Shown here in pieces: positions 44,718 through 53,385 of a DNA stretch of 64,000 bases; position 1 is the stretch's first letter, and each line of letters starts with the position of its first letter. The translations under genes and the position numbers were made by a program. Under the pieces are notes generated by a model. It was not told the origin of the DNA and ran no database searches. It saw nothing but the letters and a program-made list of their open reading frames with translations. Source of the DNA: NORP181 sp047623555 (GTDB lineage: Bacteria > Pseudomonadota > Alphaproteobacteria > Rhodobacterales > Rhodobacteraceae); assembly GCA_047623555.1 (NCBI GenBank), contig JBLHMP010000004.1, forward strand, positions 1 to 64,000, written 5' to 3'.

Positions 44718-44996
44718 TTATTTCCGCTTCGCTTTTTTGTCAGCCGAGTGACCAAGATAGGTGCGAGTTGGCGAATATTCACCAAACTTTTGACCAATCA
44801 TATCCTCGGTAACATTGACTGTGATGTGTTTACGGCCGTTGTATACGCCAAACGTCAGACCCACAAACTGGGGCAGGATCGTTGAACGGCGCGACCAAAT
44901 CTTGATAACTTCGTGACGACCGCTTTCGCTGACCGCCGCTGCCTTCTTGAGGACATAAGCGTCGACAAAAGGGCCTTTCCATACAGAGCGAGACAT
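44718..44996 (-). CDS. rpsS: Ribosomal protein uS19
   Basis: The 92-residue protein begins MSRSVWKGPFVDAYVLKKAA and has the S19 signature IKIWSRRSTILPQFVGLTFG followed by VYNGRKHITV. It is part of the 30S head. It lies three bases after rplB. Confidence 0.97.
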   Translation of the reverse strand: MSRSVWKGPFVDAYVLKKAAAVSESGRHEVIKIWSRRSTILPQFVGLTFGVYNGRKHITVNVTEDMIGQKFGEYSPTRTYLGHSADKKAKRK

Positions 44997-44999
44997 ATC

Positions 45000-45842
45000 T
45001 TAGCGCCCCTTCTTTTTGGCGTGCCGCGAGCGGATAATCAGCTTGCTTGACGCTTTTTTCTTGTTCCGGGTGCGGGCACCCTTTGTCGGCTTGCCCCAAG
45101 GGGTCACCGGATGACGACCACCAGAGGTCCGACCTTCACCACCACCATGCGGGTGATCGACCGGGTTCATGGCAACACCACGTACCGATGGACGAATACC
45201 CTTGTGCCGCATCCGGCCAGCCTTACCAAAGTTCTGGTTGCTGTTGTCCGGGTTTGACACGGCGCCGATTGTGGCCATGCATTCCTGGCGTACCAGACGC
45301 AGTTCGCCCGAGCTCAGACGGATCTGAGCATAACCGCCATCACGACCAACGAACTGAGCATAGGTACCAGCAGCGCGGGCAATCTGACCGCCTTTGCCGG
45401 GCTTCATTTCGATATTGTGAATGATGGTACCGATCGGCATGCCGGAAAACGGCATTGCGTTGCCCGGCTTGATGTCAGCCTTAGCGGCCGAAATAACCGA
45501 GTCACCAATCGCCAGACGCTGAGGCGCCAGGATATAGGCTTGTTCGCCATCTGAGTACTTGATCAGAGCAATAAACGCGGTCCGGTTCGGGTCATATTCG
45601 ATCCGTTCAACGGTCGCGGTTACGTCCAATTTGTTACGCTTAAAATCGACAATACGATAGAGGCGCTTGGCCCCCCCGCCTTTGCGGCGCATTGTAATTC
45701 GTCCGGTATTGTTCCGTCCGCCATGTTTGGATAAACCCTCTGTGAGAGATTTAACCGGGCGTCCTTTCCAAAGCTCCGAACGGTCGATCAGCACCAGCCC
45801 ACGCTGGCCTGGCGTCGTCGGTTTATACGACTTGAGTGCCAT
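45000..45842 (-). CDS. rplB: Ribosomal protein uL2
   Basis: The 280-residue protein has SLTEGLSKHGGRNNTGRITM, the central ALRRMRR-like region and the near-invariant GVAMNPVDHPHGGGEGRTSG, which supports peptidyl transfer. It heads the block rplB-rpsS-rplV-rpsC-rplP. It is separated from rplW by about 1.5 kb with a HEPN-like gene. The -10/-35 pair at 45931-45958 is a good candidate for its own promoter. Confidence 0.98.
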   Translation of the reverse strand: MALKSYKPTTPGQRGLVLIDRSELWKGRPVKSLTEGLSKHGGRNNTGRITMRRKGGGAKRLYRIVDFKRNKLDVTATVERIEYDPNRTAFIALIKYSDGEQAYILAPQRLAIGDSVISAAKADIKPGNAMPFSGMPIGTIIHNIEMKPGKGGQIARAAGTYAQFVGRDGGYAQIRLSSGELRLVRQECMATIGAVSNPDNSNQNFGKAGRMRHKGIRPSVRGVAMNPVDHPHGGGEGRTSGGRHPVTPWGKPTKGARTRNKKKASSKLIIRSRHAKKKGR

Positions 45843-46149
45843 GCTTTCTGTCTTCCGTTTAGCAACGGCGGGTTTCCCCGCCTCGCGCGAGTTTACCCGC
45901 GCTATGTTTAAGGCCCCCGTAGGTGCCCAATGTATAGGGCCCCGAAGGTCCCACTCAAATATCAGAAGCCCCGGAACGAATCCGAGGCCACGTGATCTGA
46001 GCGAGCTATCAGTGTTGGATGAGGGTGTCTATAGGGGGATCGAGTTTCGTGCTTCTGTTCGGTTTCATTTGGGAGAAAAACCGTAGACTACCGTTGGGTC
46101 TGCAATTCCACGCACCCTACGGCTCGCTCCTCTATGCGCTAATAGTTGC
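45843..46149. other. Gap upstream of rplB
   Basis: No gene is seen. The part near rplB holds the likely promoter at 45931-45958 and a GC-rich leader. Near 46110 a half-copy of the dispersed palindrome (CCACGCACCCTAC) is present. Plus-strand frames here are shadows. Confidence 0.5.
45931..45958 (-). promoter_or_regulatory. Probable promoter of rplB-rpsS-rplV-rpsC-rplP
   Basis: On the minus strand TTGAGT (45953-45958) and TATACA (45931-45936) are 16 bp apart, about 90 bp upstream of the rplB ATG. The upstream rplW transcript ends in a terminator, so a promoter is required. Confidence 0.5.
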
Positions 46150-46962
46150 TTAGAAGATCGTCTCAAGCACCTTTCCAGATCCCTCAACAAGCTCGGTGAT
46201 TTCATCCTTCGTTGGTTCGCGCCCTTTAGCGTGACTACAAAGGTTTCTTGTATCGGCCAAACTTTGGATAAACCGCTCCTGAGCAACTGTGATCACACCA
46301 GGAGTTCGAAGGAGTTGTGCAAGATCGAAGATCCCAGGGTTCTTCTTTGTAATCTTAAGGTTATGGGTTTCTCAAACATGACCAAGGTGTTTTTCAATCA
46401 CTACGCCGCAGATCGCGCCAGCTGCCCTCAGATAGCCAGCTTTTGCCAGAGCTCCGGCTGTTTCGATTTCTGTATCAAATAGGTCAGCTTGTAATACGGC
46501 GGTCAGATCGATCAGCGTTGATTCCAAAGAGTCTTTTGCTGCTTTGACCATGCTCAACTGTTGCCTAAATTCAGGAACAGCCGACGATCCGTCGACCACT
46601 TGGCCACCTGGTTTCGTGATTTTCAGTCCTTGGAGGTAATCTCGGATCATGTAGTTATGAAAACCGATTTATTTTCTCACGCGTTGGAATTCATAGTGCG
46701 ATACAAAATCTGACAAGCGATCAGGAAGAACCTGTTTTATTATGGCTTGTGATTTTGAATACCATTTTTGGTAAGAAGTGCTGAAACTAGGTAGCTTTTT
46801 AATGAACTTTTCAAGTTTTCCTTCATCACCCTTGAATACCTCCAAATATACTTTCCGAAACTGCTTTGGTTCGCAACCATGCTCCATAGCCGAACCAACC
46901 AGTTCACCATCTGTAATCAGTTCATCTAGTTCATCGGAGAATTTCTTAGTTCTTTCAGACAT
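46150..46962 (-). pseudogene. HEPN-like (Abi-type) gene with two in-frame stops
   Basis: From ATG 46962 a single frame reads MSERTKKFSDELDELITDGE, GCEPKQFRKVYLEVFKGDEG and LPDRLSDFVSHYEFQRVRK. It is stopped by TAA at 46669-46671 (codon 98) and continues IGFHNYMIRDYLQGLKITKP, QADLFDTEIETAGALAKAGY and LRAAGAICGVVIEKHLGHV. TGA at 46372-46374 (codon 197) stops it again before ETHNLKITKKNPGIFDLAQL and ADTRNLCSHAKGREP to the stop at 46150. The C-terminal R-N-L-C-S-H fits the R-x4-H motif of HEPN ribonucleases, and the layout resembles a family of uncharacterised proteins often near defence genes. It lies between rplW and rplB. The frame is intact apart from the two stops. Confidence 0.55.
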
Positions 46963-47342
46963 GAATACCTCGGATTTTAATTGTGAGTGACTGTCCACCT
47001 GTCAAAGTCAACTGTCAAGAAAGTTGTCAGCGTTCGAAGCAGATGCCTCAACCGTAGCAAATGGCCTTTAGCAGAGCTTTGCAAAGTCCACTTTTACGCA
47101 TTGCAAATTTCGTCGTCGGTGATTGATACGCTATTAAGCGCGGAAACAAGGCGAAGCCGCCGCGCCAGTGTCTGCCCGTTCCGACGGGCTGGCGCTTTAG
47201 CAACGGGGCGCGTCGACTTACGAGTATTAACAAGCGGGACCATAAACTGCGCTCAACAAGTATAGCAGCACCATCCCACAGGCAGACGCTGACGCGGCTT
47301 GTGTTACTTGCCACCTGCGGCGTCGGTCGGGTCAAACGAAAA
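46963..47342. other. Gap between the HEPN-like pseudogene and the rplW terminator
   Basis: No convincing gene. A 95-codon minus-strand frame at 47048-47335 lacks motifs and is likely noise or a remnant of a mobile element. At 46991-47028 several CTGTC/TTGTC boxes (TTGACAG on the minus strand) lie just upstream of the HEPN-like start and may contain its promoter or an operator. Confidence 0.4.
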
Positions 47343-47366
47343 AGGCCCCCGCTTGCGCGAGGGCCT
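47343..47366 (-). terminator. Terminator downstream of rplW
   Basis: On the minus strand AGGCCC pairs with GGGCCT (with an inner CGC/GCG) and is followed by TTTTTCGTTT. It is about 25 bp after the rplW stop, so rpsJ-rplC-rplD-rplW is a closed transcription unit here. Confidence 0.85.
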
Positions 47367-47389
47367 CTCTATCTTCAATCAAGCAGGTC

Positions 47390-47686
47390 TTAGAGACCGG
47401 TGTTCACGTCGATGGTGTTACCCTCTTCGAGAGTCACATAAGCCTTTTTGACGTCTTTACGGCGGCCAAGCTGGCCCCGGAAACGCTTGCTTTTGCCTTT
47501 GGTGATCGATGTATTCACAGCCTTAACCTTTACACCAAACAGCGCCTCAACGGCCTCTTTGATCTGGGGTTTGTTGCTTGCGATCGCCACTTCGAAAACC
47601 ACAGCGCCATTTTCAGACGCCATTGTGGCCTTTTCGGTGATGATCGGCTTGCGGATCACATCGTAATGTTCTGCCTTAGTGCTCAT
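47390..47686 (-). CDS. rplW: Ribosomal protein uL23
   Basis: The 98-residue protein has DVIRKPIITEKATMASENGA and the loop TSITKGKSKRFRGQLGRRKD, the L23 features at the exit tunnel where trigger factor and SRP bind. It overlaps rplD by four bases. The terminator after it replaces the usual direct link to rplB. Confidence 0.97.
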   Translation of the reverse strand: MSTKAEHYDVIRKPIITEKATMASENGAVVFEVAIASNKPQIKEAVEALFGVKVKAVNTSITKGKSKRFRGQLGRRKDVKKAYVTLEEGNTIDVNTGL

Positions 47687-48300
47687 TTCAGTCGAGCCTC
47701 CAATGCTTCGACGCCCGCCTTTGTGATAACCAATGTATCACGCTTGAGGATGTCATATACGTTTGCGCCCATTGTCGGCAGGATATCCAGACCTTCAATG
47801 TTGCGCGCCGCTTTGGCGAAGTCTTCGTTCACCGATACGCCATCAATGATAAGCGCGCGTTTCCAGCCCAGACCAGCGATCTGTTTGGCCAGAGCAGCGG
47901 TTTTACCGGCTGATGTCGCGTCCTCGATGATCACCAGCTCACCAGCTGCCAATTTGGCAGACAATGCGTGGCGAAGACCCAGTTTGCGGAACTTCTTGGT
48001 CAGCTCGTGGCCGTGCGAACGCACAACCGGACCTTTATAAACACCACCACCGCGGAAGATCGGAGCAGAGCGAGCACCGTGACGAGCGCCGCCAGTACCT
48101 TTCTGACGATAGATCTTCTTGGTCGAATAGTTGACCTCAGAGCGGGTTTTGACCTTGTGAGTACCGGCCTGCGCGTTGTTGCGCTGCCAGCGGACCATGC
48201 GGTGCAGGATATCGGCGCGGGGCTCAAGACCAAACAGGTCTGCGTCCAGCTCGATGTTACCGGCATTGCCACCATCCAGGTTGATTACATCAAGTTTCAT
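47683..48300 (-). CDS. rplD: Ribosomal protein uL4
   Basis: The 205-residue protein has the loop RSEVNYSTKKIYRQKGTGGA followed by RHGARSAPIFRGGGVYKGP that reaches the exit tunnel, and the C-terminal globular part with TLVITKAGVEALEARLK. In E. coli L4 represses the S10 operon through a leader hairpin. No such leader is apparent upstream of rpsJ here. Confidence 0.97.
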   Translation of the reverse strand: MKLDVINLDGGNAGNIELDADLFGLEPRADILHRMVRWQRNNAQAGTHKVKTRSEVNYSTKKIYRQKGTGGARHGARSAPIFRGGGVYKGPVVRSHGHELTKKFRKLGLRHALSAKLAAGELVIIEDATSAGKTAALAKQIAGLGWKRALIIDGVSVNEDFAKAARNIEGLDILPTMGANVYDILKRDTLVITKAGVEALEARLK

Positions 48301-49022
48301 GCTTCACCACCTTCTGCGGGTGCGTCTGCGGCAGGTGCCTCAGTTGCAGCAGCTTTCAGACCGGCCGGGAACGGCACGCCATCGGGCAGCTTTTTCTTGA
48401 CGGCGTCTTTGACTGTGACCCAGCCACCTTTGGAGCCAGGAACGGCGCCTTTGATCATGATCAAGCCACGATCGGCGTCGGTCTTGACGACCTCAAGGTT
48501 CTGAGTTGTCACGCGGGCAGCGCCCATGTGACCAGCCATTTTCTTGCCTTTGAACACTTTGCCGGGGTCTTGACACTGACCGGTCGAACCATGCGACCGG
48601 TGACTGATCGAAACACCGTGTGTGGCGCGCAGACCTTTAAAGTTCCAGCGTTTCATGGCGCCGGCAAAGCCTTTACCAATCGAGGTGCCGGACACGTCTA
48701 CCATCTGACCTTCGAGAAAGTGTTCTGCCGAAATCTCTTCGCCAACACCAATCAGGTTGTCAGCAGAGACGCGGAATTCAGCCACTTTACGCTTAGGCTC
48801 AACCTTAGCAGCGGCGAAGTGGCCGCGCATGGCTTGCGATGTGCGTTTAACTTTGGCGGTGCCGCTGCCCAGCTGAACAGCTGTATAGCCGTCTTTGTCA
48901 GCGGTGCGTTGTGCAACAACCTGCAGTTTGTCCAATTGAAGAACGGTCACAGGAATCTGCTTGCCGTCTTCCATAAACAGCCGGGTCATGCCGACTTTCT
49001 TTGCGATAATACCAGAGCGCAT
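48297..49022 (-). CDS. rplC: Ribosomal protein uL3
   Basis: The 241-residue protein has MRSGIIAKKVGMTRLFMEDG, the loop SHRSHGSTGQCQDPGKVFKG and KMAGHMGAARVTTQNLEVVK of L3, which approaches the peptidyl transferase centre. A C-terminal alanine-rich tail (EAPAADAPAEGGEA) is lineage-specific. It overlaps rplD and follows rpsJ by 19 bp. Confidence 0.97.
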   Translation of the reverse strand: MRSGIIAKKVGMTRLFMEDGKQIPVTVLQLDKLQVVAQRTADKDGYTAVQLGSGTAKVKRTSQAMRGHFAAAKVEPKRKVAEFRVSADNLIGVGEEISAEHFLEGQMVDVSGTSIGKGFAGAMKRWNFKGLRATHGVSISHRSHGSTGQCQDPGKVFKGKKMAGHMGAARVTTQNLEVVKTDADRGLIMIKGAVPGSKGGWVTVKDAVKKKLPDGVPFPAGLKAAATEAPAADAPAEGGEA

Positions 49023-49041
49023 AATGTCTTACCCTCCGATC

Positions 49042-49356
49042 TTAAGATTGCAGCTTGATCTCGACGTCCACACCAGCGGCTAGGTCGAGCTTCATCAGCG
49101 CGTCCACAGTCTGGGGAGTCGGATCAACAATATCGAGCAACCGCTTGTGTGTGCGGATTTCGAACTGGTCACGGGATTTCTTGTCTACGTGGGGACCACG
49201 AAGAACGGTGAATTTTTCGATTTTATTCGGCAACGGGATCGGGCCACGTACGCTGGCTCCGGTCCGTTTGGCAGTGTTGACGATCTCTTGGGTGCTGGCA
49301 TCCAGAACCCGATAGTCAAATGCCTTGAGCCGAATACGGATATTTTGGCTTTGCAT
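49042..49356 (-). CDS. rpsJ: Ribosomal protein uS10
   Basis: The 104-residue protein has IRLKAFDYRVLDASTQEIVN and IPLPNKIEKFTVLRGPHVDK, the S10 signature. S10 also joins antitermination with NusB. It follows tuf after about 140 bp containing a copy of the dispersed palindrome, and starts the short S10 block. Confidence 0.97.
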   Translation of the reverse strand: MQSQNIRIRLKAFDYRVLDASTQEIVNTAKRTGASVRGPIPLPNKIEKFTVLRGPHVDKKSRDQFEIRTHKRLLDIVDPTPQTVDALMKLDLAAGVDVEIKLQS

Positions 49357-49444
49357 GTCTTCAGCCTTTCACGGCTTATTAGAGTTGATAGGAGGAACAA
49401 CAGACCATCCGTTGCCCCTCATCGAACCCGAAGCGCGAGAGCCA

Positions 49445-49487
49445 CCTACCCTACACCATTAAGGCGTAGGGTGGGTGAAACCCACGC
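49445..49487. repeat. Dispersed palindrome (GTAGGGTGGG family), right arm with partial left arm
   Basis: The full right arm GTAGGGTGGGTGAAACCC plus ACGC (49466-49487) is preceded by a shortened left arm CCTACCCTAC (49445-49454). It lies between tuf and rpsJ, eight bases from the tuf stop. Confidence 0.75.
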
Positions 49488-49495
49488 ATTTTGGA

Positions 49496-50671
49496 TTATG
49501 CGATGATCTTGGATACAACACCGGCACCAACGGTGCGGCCACCTTCGCGAATGGCGAAACGGAGACCGTCTTCCATTGCGATTGGTGCAATCAGTTCAAC
49601 TTCGAACTTCAGGTTGTCGCCTGGCATGACCATTTCAGTACCTTCTGGCAGAGTAACCGTACCGGTTACGTCTGTTGTCCGGAAATAGAACTGTGGACGA
49701 TAGTTGGCAAAGAACGGCGTGTGACGGCCACCCTCTTCTTTGGTCAGAATATAGGCTTCTGCTTCGAATTTGGTGTGTGGCTTAACCGAAGAAGGCTTAC
49801 ACAGAACCTGACCGCGCTCAACGCCGTCACGATCAACACCGCGCAGCAATACGCCAACGTTGTCACCAGCTTCACCGCGATCAAGCAGCTTGCGGAACAT
49901 TTCAACACCGGTACAGGTGGTTGTTTTTGTATCGCGCAGACCAATGATTTCAATGCTGTCGCCAACATTGACAACACCACGTTCGATACGGCCAGTTACA
50001 ACAGTACCACGACCCGAGATCGAGAACACGTCTTCGATCGGCAGCAGGAACGGCTGATCGATCGCACGCTCAGGCGTTGGGATCCATGTGTCAACGGCTT
50101 CCATCAGCGCGCGGATCGACTTTTCGCCAATCTCTTCGTCGCGGCCTTCCATGGCAGCCAGAGCCGAGCCCATAACGATTGGAATATCGTCGCCTGGGTA
50201 CTCATACATGTCCAACAACTCGCGGATTTCCATTTCCACCAGTTCCAGCAGCTCGTCATCGTCGACCTGATCAACTTTGTTCATGTAGACAACCATAGTT
50301 GGAATACCAACCTGGCGACCCAACAGGATGTGCTCGCGGGTCTGAGGCATTGGGCCGTCAGCTGCGGAACAAACCAAAATCGCGCCGTCCATCTGAGCCG
50401 CACCAGTGATCATGTTCTTCACATAGTCGGCGTGGCCTGGGCAATCAACGTGGGCGTAGTGACGCGCTTCGGTTTCATACTCAACGTGAGCGGTCGAAAT
50501 GGTGATACCACGGGCTTTTTCTTCGGGTGCGCCGTCGATTTCATCATAGGCTTTGAAGTCACCAAAATACTTGGTGATCGCAGCTGTCAGAGTCGTTTTA
50601 CCATGGTCAACGTGGCCGATTGTGCCGATGTTGACGTGTGGTTTATTACGTTCGAATTTTTCCTTAGCCAT
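49496..50671 (-). CDS. tuf: Elongation factor Tu
   Basis: The start at 50671 (MAKEKFERNKPHVNIGTIGH, 391 residues) is the standard one. The GTPase motifs GHVDHGKT (19-26), DCPGHADY and NKVDQVDD are present, with domains 2 and 3 ending GAGVVSKIIA. It delivers aminoacyl-tRNA to the ribosome. It lies about 80 bp after fusA in a str operon. A second tuf copy elsewhere is common but cannot be judged here. Confidence 0.98.
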   Translation of the reverse strand: MAKEKFERNKPHVNIGTIGHVDHGKTTLTAAITKYFGDFKAYDEIDGAPEEKARGITISTAHVEYETEARHYAHVDCPGHADYVKNMITGAAQMDGAILVCSAADGPMPQTREHILLGRQVGIPTMVVYMNKVDQVDDDELLELVEMEIRELLDMYEYPGDDIPIVMGSALAAMEGRDEEIGEKSIRALMEAVDTWIPTPERAIDQPFLLPIEDVFSISGRGTVVTGRIERGVVNVGDSIEIIGLRDTKTTTCTGVEMFRKLLDRGEAGDNVGVLLRGVDRDGVERGQVLCKPSSVKPHTKFEAEAYILTKEEGGRHTPFFANYRPQFYFRTTDVTGTVTLPEGTEMVMPGDNLKFEVELIAPIAMEDGLRFAIREGGRTVGAGVVSKIIA

Positions 50672-50753
50672 GATGGCCTCCTTAGTCTTGTGCGGTGTGC
50701 GCGAACACACACCTTACATTGGTGCACCCCGTAAGGTGCGTGATTTCACGCAC

Positions 50754-52877
50754 TTACGCGTATTTTGCCTGGATCTCTTCCGAGATCGCCTGTGGGATCG
50801 GATCGTAGTGGTCAAACTGCATCGAGAAGTTCGCACGACCCGAAGACATGGACCGCAACGTGTTGATGTAGCCGAACATATTCGCCAGCGGCACCATTGA
50901 TTCAATCGCAATCGCGTTACCGCGTTGATCCTGTCCAGTCACCTGACCACGACGTGATGTCAAATCACCGATGATACCACCTGTATACTCGTCAGGTGTG
51001 ATCACTTCGACTTTCATCATCGGCTCAAGCATCTTGGCACCGGCAAGGCGCATACCTTCGCGCATGCACATCCGGCCAGCAATTTCGAAAGCCAGAACCG
51101 AGCTGTCAACATCGTGGAACTTACCGTCAAGCAAGGTCACCTTGAAGTCGATCACAGGGAAGCCAGCCAACGGGCCGCTGTCCATGACGGACTTAATGCC
51201 TTTTTCAACACCTGGAATGAATTCCTTAGGCACCGAACCACCAACAACTTTGGTTTCGAACGAAAATCCTTCGCCCGGCTCTGTTGGCGTGATCAACAGT
51301 TTAACCTCAGCAAACTGACCCGAACCACCCGATTGTTTCTTGTGGGTGTAGGAATGCTCAACCTCGTGGCCAATGGTCTCACGATAGGCAACCTGTGGGG
51401 CACCAATGTTGGCCTCAACTTTAAACTCGCGCTTCAGACGGTCCACCAGAATATCAAGGTGAAGTTCGCCCATGCCCTTCATGATGACCTGACCAGATTC
51501 AAAGTCAGTCTCAACCCGGAACGAGGGATCCTCGGCGGCCAGACGGGCCAGGCCAGTGGACATTCTTTCCTGGTCAGCTTTGGTCTTAGGCTCAACCGCA
51601 ATCTCAATAACGGGATCGGGGAAAGTCATGGTTTCCAAAATCACCGGATCGTTGATCGCACAAAGCGTATCCCCGGTTGTGGTGTCTTTCAGGCCAGCCA
51701 ACGCAATGATGTCACCCGCAAACGCTTCGGAGATCTCTTCGCGATCGTTGCTGTGCATCATCATCATCCGGCCAACGCGTTCTTTTTTGTTTTTGGTCGA
51801 ATTGATCATGCTGTCACCCTTGGAAAGGGTGCCCGAATAGATGCGGGTAAACGTCAGGGTCCCAACAAACGGGTCGTTCATGATTTTGAACGCCAGTCCC
51901 GAGAACGCCATGTCGTCATCTGCGCGACGTGCGATAGTACGCTCTTCTGAATCATCGCCCGGTTTAAAGCCCATGTAATCGACAACGTCGAGCGGGCTCG
52001 GCAGAAAGTCGATCACAGCGTTCAGCAATGGCTGAATGCCTTTGTTCTTAAACGCGGACCCGGCCAGGATTGGCACAAATGTCATCGACATCGTACCGGC
52101 ACGGATCAGCTTGCGCAGCGTATCAACGTCAGGCTCTTCGCCTTCCAGATATGCTTCCATTGCGTCGTCGTCCATTTCGACGGCCAACTCGATCATGTTG
52201 TTGCGCATCTCGTCGGCTTGGTCCTGCAACGATTCACGGATCGGACGCAGTTCCCAGGACGCGCCCAGATCTTCGCCCAACCAAACCCATTCCTGCATGG
52301 TGATCAGATCAACAATGCCTTCCAGCTCGGTTTCGGCCCCAATTGGGAACTGAATCGGGCAGGGTGTAGCACCGGTACGGTCTTTGATCATCTTAACGCA
52401 GTTGTCAAAGTCAGCGCCAATTTTGTCCATCTTGTTGACGAACACAATCCGCGGAACTTTGTACCGGTCGGCCTGACGCCAAACGGTTTCGGTCTGAGGC
52501 TCAACACCGGCGTTGGCATCCAGCAGCGCAACCGCGCCATCCAGAACAGCCAGCGAGCGTTCAACTTCAATAGTAAAGTCAACGTGGCCGGGGGTGTCGA
52601 TGATGTTCATACGAACCTTATCACCGGTACCTTCGCCCTCAACGCCAGTCTCGGAACGCTCCCAGAATGTTGTGGTCGCAGCGGAAGTGATCGTGATTCC
52701 ACGTTCCTGTTCCTGCTCCATCCAGTCCATTGTTGCGGCGCCGTCATGCACCTCACCAATGTTGTGGGATTTGCCAGTATAGAACAAAATCCGTTCGGTA
52801 CAGGTCGTTTTACCTGCATCAATATGCGCCATGATACCAAAGTTACGGTACCGTTCCAGGGGGTATTCGCGTGCCAT
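50754..52877 (-). CDS. fusA: Elongation factor G
   Basis: The 707-residue GTPase has MAHIDAGKTT (16-25), DTPGHVDFT and NKMDKIGADF, then domains II-V with the IV-domain loop YTHKKQSGGSGQFAEVKLLI. It drives translocation and, with RRF, recycling. The fusidic-acid region is ordinary as far as can be seen by eye. It lies 25 bp after rpsG. A GTGCGTG/CACGCAC hairpin (50733-50751) follows its stop. Confidence 0.98.
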   Translation of the reverse strand: MAREYPLERYRNFGIMAHIDAGKTTCTERILFYTGKSHNIGEVHDGAATMDWMEQEQERGITITSAATTTFWERSETGVEGEGTGDKVRMNIIDTPGHVDFTIEVERSLAVLDGAVALLDANAGVEPQTETVWRQADRYKVPRIVFVNKMDKIGADFDNCVKMIKDRTGATPCPIQFPIGAETELEGIVDLITMQEWVWLGEDLGASWELRPIRESLQDQADEMRNNMIELAVEMDDDAMEAYLEGEEPDVDTLRKLIRAGTMSMTFVPILAGSAFKNKGIQPLLNAVIDFLPSPLDVVDYMGFKPGDDSEERTIARRADDDMAFSGLAFKIMNDPFVGTLTFTRIYSGTLSKGDSMINSTKNKKERVGRMMMMHSNDREEISEAFAGDIIALAGLKDTTTGDTLCAINDPVILETMTFPDPVIEIAVEPKTKADQERMSTGLARLAAEDPSFRVETDFESGQVIMKGMGELHLDILVDRLKREFKVEANIGAPQVAYRETIGHEVEHSYTHKKQSGGSGQFAEVKLLITPTEPGEGFSFETKVVGGSVPKEFIPGVEKGIKSVMDSGPLAGFPVIDFKVTLLDGKFHDVDSSVLAFEIAGRMCMREGMRLAGAKMLEPMMKVEVITPDEYTGGIIGDLTSRRGQVTGQDQRGNAIAIESMVPLANMFGYINTLRSMSSGRANFSMQFDHYDPIPQAISEEIQAKYA

Positions 52878-52902
52878 TTGTCGGCCCTCTAAGTCTTAAC
52901 AG

Positions 52903-53373
52903 TTACCAGCGATAGTGCGAGAAGGCTTTGTTAGCCTCTGCCATCTTGTGCGTGTCTTCACGCTTTTTCACAGCGGAACCGCGGGATTGCACTGCATCCA
53001 TCAGTTCGCCTGCAAGACGCTCTTCCATCGTGTTTTCATTGCGCGAACGTGATGCATTGATCAGCCAGCGGATGGCCAGCGCCTTGCGACGTTCTGGACG
53101 CACCTCAACAGGTACCTGATACGTTGCACCACCAACCCGGCGCGAGCGAACCTCGACCGAGGGCTCAATGTTGTCCAAAGCTTCATGGAACACTTCAAGC
53201 GGCGAACGCTTGATTTTATCCTCAACGCGATCCATCGCGTTGTAAACAATCCGTTCGGCGACGGATTTTTTACCGTCAACCATCAGGTTGTTCATGAATT
53301 TTGTCAGAATGCGATCGCCAAATTTGGCGTCCGGTAATACTTCGCGTTTTTCAGCGGCGTGACGACGTGACAT
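52903..53373 (-). CDS. rpsG: Ribosomal protein uS7
   Basis: The 156-residue protein begins MSRRHAAEKREVLPDAKFGD and has PSVEVRSRRVGGATYQVPVE and the C-terminal MAEANKAFSHYRW. S7 organises the 30S head and in enterics represses the str operon. It lies 12 bp after rpsL. Confidence 0.98.
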   Translation of the reverse strand: MSRRHAAEKREVLPDAKFGDRILTKFMNNLMVDGKKSVAERIVYNAMDRVEDKIKRSPLEVFHEALDNIEPSVEVRSRRVGGATYQVPVEVRPERRKALAIRWLINASRSRNENTMEERLAGELMDAVQSRGSAVKKREDTHKMAEANKAFSHYRW

Positions 53374-53385
53374 CTGCTGATCTCC

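Noticed and set aside
3703..46962. Stop-codon recoding as the reason for many in-frame stops
   Set aside because: TAG, TAA and TGA all occur, at sites where relatives are expected to have unrelated residues. The essential genes in the window (rpoB, rpoC, ribosomal proteins) have no internal stop. Point-mutation decay explains it better.
47048..47335. A 95-codon minus-strand frame before rplW's terminator
   Set aside because: No motif, low-complexity composition and no good start; probably noise or unrecognisable mobile-element remains.
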